DNA of 64,000 bases from Clitopilus passeckerianus. Lineage: Eukaryota; Basidiomycota; Agaricomycetes; Agaricales; Entolomataceae. The translations under genes and the position numbers were made by a program. Shown piece by piece: positions 47,166 to 59,737 of this stretch. Within the stretch, counting starts at the first letter, position 1, and each line of letters starts with the position of its first letter. The notes below the pieces were generated by a model. That model was not told the origin of the DNA. It ran no database searches and saw only the letters and a list, made by a program, of their open reading frames with translations. Location of the stretch: contig CALYLX010000098.1 in assembly GCA_944990035.1 (NCBI GenBank), forward strand, positions 434,001 through 498,000, written 5' to 3'.

Positions 47166-50100
47166 TTAATGAGAGATCACTCCTCTCTCCTTGAATAACC
47201 ACGTTGCGAATTGCTCCATGCCAATGACCCTGAACCTCCCATTCCTCTCCCACTCACTACCGGGTCCAAACTCTTTTCTCCATGCACGGCCTAGGGTTGA
47301 AAGTCAGCGGCATTATCTATGGAAGCTAGATTAGAATCTTACTTAAGCCTTCTTCCCATGCGTAAAGCTCCACCTTCCAACCCCGTCTCAAGGCGGTTCG
47401 GACGGGACCTAGGTGATTCCATCAGTAAGGATATGAACGCAGGCAAGGAGGCTGAGCTTCAGACAAAGACGAGTAATTCAAACGGGGGGTGGCAGGAAAT
47501 ATATTTGAAATAAGAAGGAAGATAAGGTGAGAAATGGCAGAGAGCGCACATCTCCAAGGAATAGGGATATGCGACGAAGAAAGGGAAAGAGCTTACCCAA
47601 AAATCCATCTTCGTTGAACTGGCCAACATTCCCATCCCCGGTCGCAAGTACAATGGTTGAACCTTCTGGAACGTCATCTGTAGCCGCAATAGCCTGGTGC
47701 AATTTCAACTGCAACAGCTCGTCCACGCCTTGCTCTCGATACTTGACCCTTCCCGCACCTGCTGCATTTGATATGGGTTGCTGATGTGAGACTTGATAGG
47801 TAGAGGCATTCGCGTAATGCTGGAGTTGATTGCGGGGGCTGGGGATGCTCGTTGATGCGGGGGCCGAGGAGGCCAATAGAAGTGATGTGTCTGATCTGCT
47901 TCCAGCCTTCTGTACGCTCCTAATGGCCACCGCCTTCGTCCCCGAAGCTTCGTTTCCGCTTGAGCTCGTGTAGGCAGCACCGTAGCTACCATCTGCGCTC
48001 GTGCTTCCAGAGGGCCGATGCGTGTGATATGAGTTGAGGTTGGCTGCTGATTTTCGAGGAGTCCCAGCTGTGTTGCGTTTGGCTTGCCTGTCCATACCAT
48101 CGCCTGTGACCCCCGATTAGCACAGGTTACGTAGAAAGTGTAAGGAGCTTGTACCTAGATCCGGAACGCGCAAATAAACCCTTACTTCGTAGTCCAACCT
48201 TTCCAATGTATACATAGGCTGGTGGAGGGGACTCGAGGCTACACAGACACGCCCTAGGAAGAAGTCAGGGATCAGGTCAAACGACTCGGGAAGTTAAAGA
48301 ACTTACGTGTCACAGGCCTCCCCCTCTCGAGAATCAGCGCTAAGGCGGCATGCCAAAGCCACTTTAACTGCTTCTTCTTGCGAGGCAGTTGGTCGTGCAC
48401 AAGCTCAAAACCATCTTGGTCAACTTCGTCGCTGGGCTGCGCCGGAGCCTCAACTACCTCTTCTTTCGCGCCCTCAAATACAAGGACGTCATCAGAGGTC
48501 GACCTGTTCGTAGGCCACGGAGCACTATCCACCGCGCCTGCTCCTTCAAACTCGATCAGCTTCTCATTCGGCACCGCCGAGATAGCTGAGGGAGGAGGAG
48601 CCAGAGCAGCTTTCTTGCCGCCTTTCCCTCCTTTCGAACCACTCGTAGTGGTGGTCGACGTGTCCAAAGTCAGCTTCTTCGCAGCAGTTGCAAAGCTCGG
48701 CAAAGCAATTGGCGTATTGGTGGATGCTGCAACCGCCATTTGGTTTTGATGTCTCGCAAGCAAAGCTTGAGGAAGAGAGATGGTCGTTGATGGTGGCGTG
48801 GTATCCGCGTCTTTGTTCGCGGCCGAGGAAGTAGACGGTTTGGGTTTGGATTTGAGTGGAATAGGTGGAAGTGGTCGGGACAACGCCAAGGCGTTGGTCG
48901 GATTGCTCAAGGTCGACGATGCAACAGTTGAGCTAGTTGAAATGGATACAGATGCAGGAACGAGCAAGGAATGTGCAGGATTGTTGTACAATGCTGAATG
49001 AGAAAGAACGTGTTGTTGATGATACTGGTGTTGGCCTGCATATTGCTTGTGCGCAGTATAGATATGTGGATGTTTCTTGGCATAGTTTAGGAATCCGATA
49101 AGAATATTTGAACTGCAGAAATTTGTTAGCAGTGTCCTCAAGGCATTCGCTGGATAAAATAACTTACTGATCGATGAAGACATGCACCAAGCTCTCTCCT
49201 CTCTTCGGGTCTCGCCCTCTTGGATCCGGATCTTCCTCCTGCCAGTCTTCCTCTTCCTCTTCGCTTCCCAGCATACCCATCCCCATCCCCGGTCCTCTAC
49301 TCTCGAATTCTTTATACCTCGCCACGCCATCCTTCCTCAACTTCCTATACACCCCGATCAAATCCTCTTTCTCCGCGCCGAATCTCTTTGCAAGTGCAAC
49401 AGTCAACTCCATCAACTTAGCAGACGCATCGTCCACCTTGACCTCCGCCTTCTCCTTCTTCTTTTTCTTCTTTTTCTCCTCTTTCCCAGCCGTCCCTTCC
49501 ACCGCCTCCGTTGCTTTCTTCTTCTCCTCCGCCTGTCTAATCTTCTCCAGGCCCTTCTCTCTAATTTGCTCCACCTTCTTCCTCAACTTCATCGCCTCCG
49601 TAAGCTCCTCAACATCAGCCTCCTTCTCGTTTGCACTCGGAATCTCCAAGCTCGACTCCTTCACATTCAACGTGATGAGTTTCACATCCTCTACCTGCAT
49701 CTCCCCGTCTACGTCCTGGGGCAGCTGAGCGTCCCTTCTCAACGTCGGTGTCGACCTCGCATGGTGAAGTATACGAGCATCCCCTTCTCCCTCCTGCTCT
49801 TGCCTCCCATCGGCATCTTCGTCTCCATCTACTTCCCCATCCCCAGCAGTGACAACACCCCTACTCCGCCCACTCCTCCCCGCCCTACTCCTCTTCCTCT
49901 TCGCCTTCTTCTTCTCCGGACTATTCGCAGATCCACTATTAGAATCCGTAGTATTCGGCGCAGTCGTAGTGGTTGTCGTCGTGCCCGCAGACAGGTACGC
50001 AGAAGCAAGATGAGGTGAAGAGAGGTATGACACCGGCTTATCTCGTTTCATGCTCACTGCATGAGGAGGCAGGAGATGATGCCCAGGTGCACGTCTTGGA

Positions 50101-52527
50101 GATCCATATCCAGACGTCGTGTCATCACTTGCTGGGATGAGGAACGTCTGCTTCAAAGCCGCCGGACCAGGCGTCGCTGGTACCGATTTCGACTTCTTCT
50201 CCCTCCCGGTCAAGGTCGAGGTTGACGCCGAGGCAGTTATGGAAGTCGGCAACACGATCAAGCCTCCTTTCTTTTGCTTCCCCTTGGTGACAGCAAGCGT
50301 GTTCGATGTGAACGGATCGCTTTCATCGTCACCTTGCTCGACATCATCCCCATCTCCTTGCTCCCTGTCTCGGTCTCGGTCAAACTCTTCCTCCAGCTCA
50401 AGTCCCTGTTTAACACCACCCTGAGGCTCGGACTTCTTCCTAGTCCTCCTTCGCTTCCTCTTCTTCTTCGGGGCGCTTGATATCCCGACCCCCGCACCAC
50501 CCAATTCAACCTCTCCTCCACTTCCACCTTCAACCTCGCCTTCAGGCTTAACGCCATCCTCTCCAGTCCCAGTCCCGGTGCCAGTACCCTCGCCCTCTCC
50601 ATCGTCTCGTTCCTCAGGCGAATGGTAATCTACTCAACTCGGTGTGCATGAGCCTCCTTGAACGATCACAAAACAGACAGAGAAGAAACATACCAAAAAC
50701 ATCCCTCCTCCTTCCACTTCCACCAATACCCTGTCCATGCCCATGTCCGTGCCTCGCAAACCTCATCCCCTCCTCAGTCCTAGCAGCAGCCTGCGCCCTC
50801 TGCGCATCCAACCTCGCTCTTTCCTCAGCGATGAAATTCAGCGCTTCGTCAAGATATCCCAACGAAGGTCCCTCAATGGTTGAGGTAGGGCTCAAGGTGG
50901 AGATAGTGTACTCCTGGTTGTCCTGTTCTTCGTGTTCGTGGTAGGAATCATATTCCTGTTCCAAGTCTTGCGCGACGACTCGATAACGAGGATCCCGAGA
51001 TTGGGAATGTGAGGGGTGGTCGAAGGAGCGAGCGTCTTCGTCGTTGTCGTCTTCATCTTGATCATCTTGATCAGAGTCATGTACGGTAGGATAAAGATGT
51101 GCGTGGGGGTTGGTCTTCTTCGCAGGAGCAGGGGCGGGAGCCGTGGAAGCAAGGTTCAAATTCACAATCGACCTTGACGCAGACAGCGTCCCAGAAGTTG
51201 ACGCTCTACCATGATACCCATACTCATGTCCAGGTGTATTAGCACCATGCGTATGGATATTAGAAACGGCACCAGACGCTATCCCTGAAGCAATCCGAGA
51301 TGCAGCGTTGAGGTCCATTATGTCCAGTTCTAGCGCATCAAGGTCGTCTTCATCATACGCATGTCGATCCTCTGGAACATCGAAAATTTGTTCGTCTTCC
51401 ACGTCCTGTGGGTGTTGTTCAGCCCTACGAGGCTTTCGAATAGGAATGGGCATGGTGTGAGGGCTCGGGGAGAACGGGCTGTCCCGCTGTTCAGAAATTT
51501 GGTATGACGAATATGAGGCAGAGTTTGATGGAGCAATGGATGGGAAAGGGATAGCAGACGATTGGGATACGGTGGTGGCTGACGCCATATAATCCGCTCC
51601 CTTCCTTTCTTCTGGAGAACCCGCCACCGAATTAGAGGCTACCGAGGGCGTAAAGTCACCTCTCCTGCTCTCCTGACTCCCGCGTTGGCTGTTGTCGTCG
51701 ACCAGGTTTTCAATGACGACAGACTGGGCACCTTCAGTATCTGTGTCCTCGCCAGTTGGTCCTTCCTCCTGTATCCTCCTGATCCCTCCCGGAGCACCAC
51801 CTCGTCCTCCACCGCCTCGCTGTACCTGCCCAAGAAGAGCAGGCGCAATCAGCTCAACATCACTGAGGTCAATATCTCCCGAGACAGAGATAGCGCGGAG
51901 ATAATCCGCTATGGGCTGCTGATTCCATACAGTCGAATGACGACCCGTATTGGTCTCCCCAGAGAAAAAGCTAGCGGCGTCAAGATGCCGGCGAGGTCGA
52001 GGAATGGCCACGCTACTCGTTGACGCAATGGTCTGACGCTGAGAAGAAGGATGGGTGGGGAAGGAGCTGCCGGTTTCTGTAGTGTATTGGTCATCGTCCT
52101 GCTGGTGGGCAGGTCTCGCTGTGGGCCCAAAGAGGTAGCCCCACTCCCTCAGTACGGTGTTGAATGCCCCAAGATCGGGTGGGCGAGGATCGTCGGAGGT
52201 GTAGCCTGTCCCGTTGGTGTATCCGGAACCTTCGGTGTAGCGACTCCCGTGCGTGTCGTGTGTATCATAGGAATCGAAGGAGTCACCAGAGCGGGTGGAT
52301 GAAACTCGCCCAGGGAGCAAAAATGGCGAGAGTGTTGGATCGCTTGGGGGTGTATAGGAAGTTGTGGTAGTGGTAGTGTTGGTTACATTGCCTGTAGTAG
52401 GACCTATTGCTCGAGGAGAAGGAGATGCAGCGAGTGAATGTGAGGGTGTCAAATTTGGGTTGTTGGAGGTCCCTGTTGAGGTGGATGCAGATTGGCGAGC
52501 TTGTCTGGTATTCACGAAAGGTTGCAT
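47166..52527 (-). CDS. NYN-domain (PIN-like) protein, very large
   Basis: Seven exons (52527-50694, 50629-49168, 49112-48307, 48253-48155, 48103-47597, 47408-47343, 47290-47166) give about 1632 residues. Residues 1-1090 are mostly low complexity: Ser/Thr/Pro/Gly-rich, then acidic and Lys-rich blocks including coiled-coil-like and poly-Lys segments. The fold begins at SLVHVFIDHSNILIGFLNYA, whose Asp is the first catalytic acid. It resumes at RRVCVASSPLHQPMYTLERL and YEVRVYLRVPDLGDGMDRQA. It continues through KYREQGVDELLQLKLHQAI, TIVLATGDGNVGQFNEDGFL and GWKVELYAWEEGLSRAWRKEF. These are the conserved acids of NYN-type RNA-binding or nuclease domains, as in limkain/MARF1 relatives. A role in RNA processing is inferred. 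About 270 residues of disordered sequence split the domain after its first strand and helix. Confidence 0.9.
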
Positions 52528-52839
52528 TGCATTGAAGATTTATACAGAACTTCGGATTCTTGTCGTTATTTTCCGTGAACCTTGGATTAAACAGAGGTAA
52601 CGCGCTGGTGTAGAATACAATGTCGATTAAGTTGAATATCGAGATGATGGTAATAAGATAAAAGATAAAGAAAGAGTGCGAGGCGTGTTGAAGTGTATTA
52701 TAGCGTAACAGCCCAGCTGGCTGCCTGCCAGTCGCCTCGAGGCTGAGAGATTTAGAGTTCAGCGATGGTGGTAGTTCGGAAAGATGATCATGCACACAGG
52801 CGATGCCAGTGGTGATCTTGCGGTACTGACTCAGGTCGA
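52528..52839. other. Promoter region of the NYN-domain gene
   Basis: Upstream of the minus-strand ATG at 52525-52527. No other gene was seen. It probably holds the 5' UTR and core promoter. Confidence 0.35.
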
Positions 52840-55410
52840 AACTTAACTCCCGCCACAACGTCAAAAGCGTCAAAGGCGACACTAGGAATCGATTTTGCCT
52901 CTGAATAAAAAGCTCCTGGAGACCTACTGGGCCAGACTTACCTTACTTTTTCTTCGGCCTTCTCGCTACTGGGTTGACATTACTGGTACAAACATTTATG
53001 TTCATGTTCACACACGACCATACCATCTCTGAAGCCGATACGAAGCCAAGAGAACATTGTGGTATCAATTGGGTCTCTCAAATGAGCATTAGCCTGGGCG
53101 GGATGGACCAACTTGGTTTGGCTTCGCTAGCAGACTCACGAATTACGATTATCTATCCAACCCAGTCAGACTGAACGAACTCAGCTAAGCCTGGCAGCAC
53201 TACAGTTATACGAGGTATTATTACCTCGAAGCAATGGTTATAAGCTTCCATATCCCTCTCACGGTCAGATGTCGTAATTCGACGATGACGAGCGTCAAGG
53301 CATTCTTGAAGCCCTGGTCAAATACTGGGATTGCTGACGGGCTATACACAAGTCGTTGAGCTCGCTTTCCAAGAGATTTCGCACCCTTGCTGGGGATCTA
53401 CGGCGCGTGTAGCTTCAATACTCCGCTCGATTCCTCTGGACGTCAAACAAGTTCGATCACCTCTAGATTTATCGCCGTCCTCAGAATCTGCAATTACCTC
53501 GCGAATTCCAAATACCCCCAAAGGCCTTTCCTCAAGCAAACAAATACCTGTTTCAATGAGTATGAACTTAATGGGGTCGCCAATAAGAACATTGCGAGTT
53601 TCTTGTCGGGTGACGCAGCTAGTTCGCCTGCACTTCAGATCGTATTGTTTGGCGGGCCGTGAAGGCGTGTGCCTTGTCTAAGCCTTTCGTGCTGGTGTAG
53701 TATTATCTATCCTCGCTGGCTTCAGCATGCCATAGCACGGGTACTTCAAACACCCTGCTTTCTCTACTAGCGCGGCAGGGTAAAAGGCAATTCACCAAAT
53801 TCGAATGCTATCGACCTCAAGAATGAAATTCTAATATTCCTTTACCACAGCTCGAAAAAACCCGTTCTCTGACATTTCAATGCGAGCGACTCAGTTGAAG
53901 TTCGGACTCGTTGGAACCACTGATTGGCGTTGGCCCAATACATTCCTTGGACCTTAGTTGGTCAACCTATATCCTCTAGGTCGTATCGCTCATGCTGTTT
54001 TTTTCATTTCAGACGGTTCTAAGAATGCAGCACCGTGATCACTTCTTTCATTCGTAGTCGAGCCGTACTTAAAATAGAATATACGAAGCCGCAAAGGAGG
54101 AAATTGACAGGTGTGTAGAGTATGTAAGTATAGGTATGTCGCAGTCGTCTGATGGAGTACTACTACCCAAAGCTTGACTCCCGCTACAACGTCAAAAGTG
54201 TTAACGGCCTCATTTGGAACCAAATTTATTTCCGAACAAACACTCCTGGAGGATTGGTGGGCCAGGCTTGCCCTACTTCTTTCATCGACCTCCTTGCTAC
54301 GGCTTTGATGATGACATCACTGGCAAAACCATCCATGATCATGCACGACCATACTACGTTTGGAGCTAAGACAACGGGTCCTGAGTTGAACGAGAGTCCC
54401 TCCAGTGAGCGTTGTCTTGGGCGGAATTGAACCACTTGACTTGGCTTCGTCAGTCGACTCTCCAGACTCAACGAACTCAGGGGGCTGAACCATGACAGCA
54501 CCACACGATTTACCACGTCATCGAAGCAATGCCTTTCATATCCCTCTCATGGTTGGAGGTCGTGGTTCGACGATGGCGGCCTTCAGAGCGGAAGTAAACT
54601 GTGGTTACATTTTTAAGCCGTTAACCAGCCCCAGAGATACCGATTTGCTCACTTTCCAGGAGATTTGGTATCTTTGCTGTGAAGTACAAGCGCGTAGCAC
54701 CCATTGAATTCACCTAGACGTCAAGCAGGTTCGTCCATATCTAGGATTATCGCTCTCCTTTGAATCCGAGAACATCTCACGTTTCCCTGATTCCCTCTGC
54801 AAGCAATATTATCCTCGTGAATTCACCGATAAGAACGCTGCGTGTTCCTTCTCCTCTTGCATTGAGTTTCATTCTCGGGTATCATAACAAGGATGGTTCG
54901 TAACGTCGTATGAGGCATCTACTTTGCCTTTCTTTCCGATCGTCTGTGCGGGGAGTTGCGAAAGCATGCCCTTTTCTATGGCCTATCATACCGGTGCACT
55001 ATCTGGCTTTGGGACCGCAGCACACCATAGCACGGAGGTACCCCAAGCATCCCAATTCATCTAGCCTGGCGATGAGAGGTAACATCCTCCCTTGATATCG
55101 ACCTCAGGGATAGAGTTCTGACGCCCCTTCGAGTTATGACAGCTCTACATCGCCATTCCTGACGTCTCAACGTGAGCGACTTGAGATGCAACTTGAAATA
55201 GATCGTCTATTGGAAGATTGGATCGGTATCGCCAAACCTCGTTGGTCAATTCATATACTCTGACCCATATCTTGATGCTGAAATTCGGTTTTCAGGTGGT
55301 TTTACAAAACCAACTCCATGGGGTCAAGTGATAGCGCATAATGCGGTGTATATGCGAAGCCAGAAAGCAAGAAAGTGACGGGTATGTATGAATGCATAGA
55401 TATGTGACAT
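52840..55410. repeat. Diverged tandem duplication of a decayed locus (two units of about 1.25-1.3 kb)
   Basis: Unit A (about 52840-54140) and unit B (about 54165-55410) match in the same order along their length. Both start at ACTCCCGCYACAACGTCAAAAG. Both later share a CGAAGCAATG block with CATATCCCTCTCA, a TTTCCARGAGATTT block, GGACGTCAA or AGACGTCAA with CARGTTCG, CACACCATAGCAC or a relative, a TCGACCTCA block, and GTGAGCGACT. They end with CGAAGCC...GCAA...GAAA near 54084-54110 and 55353-55375. Neither unit holds an intact gene. A shared peptide LDVKQVR and short leucine-rich pieces hint at an F-box/LRR-like ancestor, but that is a guess. Confidence 0.6.
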
Positions 55411-55521
55411 GATCCTCTGAATACCACTGGTGGAAAGATTGTACGTATCATGTCAAGTAACATAGAGTACATGAGAGAGAAAACTGCGAGATAGAAGAGA
55501 GATCAGAGATACAGCAAACAG

Positions 55522-58500
55522 TCAAGGAAGAACGACATTTGATATATCAAATAAAATGACACGTCCGTTCTTGCAACCCACTGCGATAGAGTAGCCATTG
55601 CTATTGACTGCCAACGAGATGGGGTCCAGGTGGGTAGGAAACCATAAAAATGGAATGTAATCCCATCGCCCATCGGGTCCTTCGGTCAATAGCACAAGGC
55701 CAGAGAGTGCCGGTCGCTCTCTTCGAACCAGAGCAAAAAGGGGTTTGGTAGAGGCCGAAGCCGAAGGAAATTGCCTGGATGCGGAGGCGATGGCATGAAT
55801 CGCGGAGATTGAATCATGGGTGGAGGTGTAAATAGAAGCCCCTGTGTTCCCATCCCACAGTCGGACTGTGTTGTCATCGGATGCTGATGCCAGTCTTGAC
55901 CCGTCACTTGAGAATGCGACAGATTTGACCCAATCTGAATGCCCCTCCAGAGTGGCAATGTAACCCCCTGTTCTCCCATCCCACAGTCGGACTGTGTTGT
56001 CAAAGGATGCTGATGCCAGTCTTGACCCGTCACTTGAGAATGCGACAGATGTGACAAAACGTGAATGGCCCTCGAGAGTGGCAATGTGACCCCCTGTGCT
56101 CCCATCCCACAGTTGGACTGTGTTGTCAAAGGATGCTGATGCCAGTCTTGACCCGTCACTTGAGAATGCGACAGAATTGACACCATCTGAATGGCCCTCA
56201 AGAGTGGCAATGTGACCCCCTGTGCTCCCATCCCACAGTTGGACTGTGTTGTCGGAGGATGCTGATGCCAGTCTTGACCCGTCACTTGAGAATGCGACAG
56301 AATTGACACCATCTGAATGGCCCTCAAGAGTGGCAATGTGACCCCCTGTGCTCCCATCCCACAGTTGGACTGTGTTGTCGGAGGATGCTGATGCCAGTCT
56401 TGACCCGTCACTTGAGAATGCGACAGAATTGACACCATCTGAATGGCCCTCAAGAGTGGCAATGTGACCCCCTGTGCTCCCATCCCACAGTTGGACTGTG
56501 TTGTCGGAGGATGCTGATGCCAGTCTTGACCCGTCACTTGAGAATGCAACAGACCAGACATAACTTGAATGGCCCTTGAGAGTGGCAATGTGACCCCCTG
56601 TGCTCCCATCCCACAGTCGGACTGTGTTGTCGTTGGATGCTGATGCCAGTCTTGACCCGTCACTGGAGAATGTAACAGATCTGACCGAATCTGAATGGCC
56701 CTCGAGAGTGGCAATGTGAGCACCTGTGCTCCCATCCCACAGTCGGACTGTGTTGTCGTAGGATGCTGATGCCAGTCTTGACCCGTCACTTGAGAATGCA
56801 ACAGATCTGACCGAATCTGAATGGCCCTCGAGAGTGGCAATGTGACCCCCTGTGCTCCCATCCCACAGTTGGACTGTGTTGTCAAAGGATGCTGATGCCA
56901 GTCTTGACCCGTCACTTGAGAATGCGACAGAATTGACACCATCTGAATGGCCCTCAAGAGTGGCAATGTGACCCCCTGTGCTCCCATCCCACAGTTGGAC
57001 TGTGTTGTCAAAGGATGCTGATGCCAGTCTTGACCCGTCACCTGAGAATGCAACAGCATTGACCCCCTCTGAATGGCCCTCGAGAGTGGCAATGTGGCCC
57101 CCTGTGCTCCCATCCCACAGTCGGACTGTGTTGTCGGAGGATGCTGATGCCAGTCTTGACCCGTCACCTGAGAATGCAACAGCATTGGCACGAGCTGAAT
57201 GGCCCTTGAGAGTGGCAATGTGACCCCCTGTGCTCCCATCCCACATTCGGACTGTGCTGTCGGAGGATGCTGATGCCAGTCTTGACCCGTCGCTTGAGAA
57301 TGCGACAGCATTGACCCCCTTTGAATGGCCCTCGAGAGTGGCAATGTGAGCACCTGTGCTCCCATCCCACAGTCGGACTGTCTTGTCTTTGGATGCTGAT
57401 GCCAGTCTTGACCCGTCACCTGAGAATGCGACACAATTGACTTCCGCTTCGTGCCCTTGGAGGATGGCAACCACATAACCCCAATTCTCCTCGCCTCCAG
57501 ACGCGACCTTCAGCCCGTTGCCAGCGTGGTTATAGATCTTATACAGCAGAGTGTCGATGGGGATGAAAGGAAGGAGGGACCAGTGAATATGTGTTGACGA
57601 CAGCTTGAGAATGTCTCTATTTCGCGCCACCAGCTTGCTGGCGTCGTTTAACACTTCCATCATGATCCTTTTTGACTTCGGCCATGACCCCGACAACGTT
57701 GCCTATATTGGGTTCATTAGTCTATAAGTTCGGAGGAATAGCTGGGACTGCCATGATTGACAACTCACAATACTTCCAATGGCCTTCTGTAGTATATAGT
57801 CCGCACTGTCAACCTTGCCGAGAATGCTCAGCGCTTCGAGCCAAGCCAGAATCTGACTAGATTGCCACGCGTCGAGATATTCTTTCAGGTCGTCATCGAG
57901 TCTACCTTCTTTGCTTGCAATGTTGAGGTGATAGGCCCATTGTGTACATGCGTAAGCAACCTCTGACCCGGATATACTGCCCAGTAGTAGATGTTGCACA
58001 TCTTTGCTATCCTTGTATGAGTCGTGGGGGCTAAGACCGCCAATGTTTCTTCTCAACTTGTCTTTCATAATCCTGAAACAATGTTTGGCGAGTTTGGCGT
58101 GATGCGCCTTTCCATCAATGAGAAACGTCGTGGGTTCTTGGTGGAGACCATCTGACAGGCTCTCAGAAGCCTTGCTGATACGACGCTGGTTTGTGATAAA
58201 ATCGGGGAAGGTTTTGTGATGGATACGAAAGACCTGGTCTGCGCCCTTGGGTGCAACGAGGGCATGGAGATCCACGAGAGTGCGATCGATGTCGCCCTCG
58301 CCGACGTTGAGCAAGTTTGCGAGGATTCGGCGTGGTAGGGGGTATTGTAAGGTTATCAATGCTCCGAGCACATTCTGGTAGCGATTCACCCAATCGTCTT
58401 GTTCCCGTGGGTCTTGATCTTCAGGGCGAGCAGAAAGCAGGACGTGCATGTAAATCCTATCCAAGGTCTCCATCCTTTGGGACTTCGAGAGATTTTTGGT

Positions 58501-59737
58501 GGCCCCATCCAGTAAACGTGCAAGCTGTCGTTTGGGGTCCAGTTGTCGGGGGTCCAGGATGAATTTGACGGTCGTTGAAGCAATGATGAACAAAGTTCCG
58601 CAGATTCCACAAAGAGCTTGCATCTCCTGAGCACTCGGTTGCCACGGCTGTCCCAATTCGGGAAGCGACTTCTTGATCTCTTGACGTGTTAGGTGGGATT
58701 TGATATAGAGGTGAATGTCGGCATGCACGATGGAGTCCTCAATCTCATGTAAATGGAATCGCTCGTGCCGTTCGTGCTTCTCGTCATCTTTAAGGACTTG
58801 CCGAACGTTGAGCTCTGGGCGTGTAGTGATGAAGACTCTGAGGCGGGGGGCAGTTTGAAGTCTATCAATTAGGAGACGGAGAAGATTCTTTGCTTCCCGA
58901 ACGTCACATTCATCGAGTGCGTCGACGACAACGAGAATAGGCGATGGTTTCGATTGCTTGGACTTGATGATGGGAGCCGGCGCCTTCTTCTCTGGGTTAA
59001 GGAGCTGCTTCCGCGACGAGTTTCGGGAGAAGTATTTTCGCAGGGAGAGGACGGCTAGTAGCCTCTGCAGTCGACTAATAGATCGTGGGTCTGCCAATGG
59101 GCTGAGGGGAGGTGGTTCCTGCGTTGGGCTGGATGTTGGTACCTCACGAAGAGGATCAAGGATGAGAATATCAAGTTGTTGATCCAGACTCTTCTGGGTG
59201 ATATCGGGAAGGTCCTTGAAGGCGGCATCGATCCGGGGAGCATACTTCTTCTGTTTAACCGCGAGTTGGTATGCAATGGTGGGTACGAAGCGTCGTGTTG
59301 TCATCCTTTCCTTCTCATCCCTCGTGAAGAAATAGCTTGCCCCGAGTATCCCCGCGACTGCTGCCTGATGAGCAATGGTCTGTGCCACAGTCGACTTCCC
59401 AATCCCAGCTACTCCATCCAAAATGTAAACGGGCGCCATGCTTCCTTCGTCTTCCACCCAAGTCCATATCTGATCCAATAACTTGACGCGAGTACCCTCA
59501 AAGCATTGCTCGGCCTTCGAGACATAGGAGTCATAGGCGGCGTTTTCGACAGGCCGAAGCTTCTTGTGGAGTTCCTCCTATGAGTTGTTAAGTATGCAAG
59601 GAAGGTGACGAGCACGAAGCCCTGCTTACCAGATCGGTTGTCGCTATCGAGGCATGGCCGAAGTAGTTGGCCGTGTTTGTAATGTTGACATTATTTCCTG
59701 CCTTGACTCTGTTTCGAACCATGCGCAAGTCCGCCAT
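55522..59737 (-). CDS. NACHT-WD40 STAND NTPase (NLR-like) with 13 near-identical WD repeats
   Basis: Three exons (59737-59630, 59577-57769, 57702-55522; introns 52 and 66 bp) give 1365 residues. Residues 1-36 form a short Asn-rich leader (VKAGNNVNITNTANYFG), then the linker CFEGTRVKLLDQIWTWVED. The NACHT domain has Walker A GVAGIGKSTVA, the FFTRDEKERMTTRRFVPTIA block, Walker B ILVVVDALDECD and sensor FITTRPE. A basic Ser-rich insertion lies between Walker A and B. A winged-helix-like and helical linker follows, with FRIHHKTFPDFIT. From about residue 722, 13 WD40 units of 42 residues run to about 1267, then a degenerate WD-like tail ends FDISNVVLP. It resembles the fungal NWD group that includes Podospora heterokaryon-incompatibility proteins. 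Recognition through the WD propeller is inferred. No lesion is seen. Confidence 0.95.
55819..57456 (-). repeat. Thirteen in-frame 126-bp WD40 repeats
   Basis: Exactly 42 codons per unit, unit pattern GHSxxVxSVAFSsDGSRLASAS then xDNTVxLWDGSTGgHIATLe. Units 9 and 10 have identical amino-acid sequence and unit 11 differs from them at one position. Nucleotide identity between neighbours is extreme, which points to recent unequal exchange. Differences cluster at a few codons. Confidence 0.95.

Noticed and set aside
49182..50018. Long plus-strand frames (278 and 184 codons) opposite the NYN-domain gene.
   Set aside because: They are antisense to Lys/Glu/Ser-rich low-complexity coding sequence and consist of Leu/Ser/Pro runs expected from the reverse complement.
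55686..57476. A second long open frame (596 codons) within the WD40 array, same strand.
   Set aside because: The repeat unit is 126 bp, a multiple of three, so any frame without a stop in one unit stays open throughout. The WD40 frame has the real signature and joins the NACHT exon.
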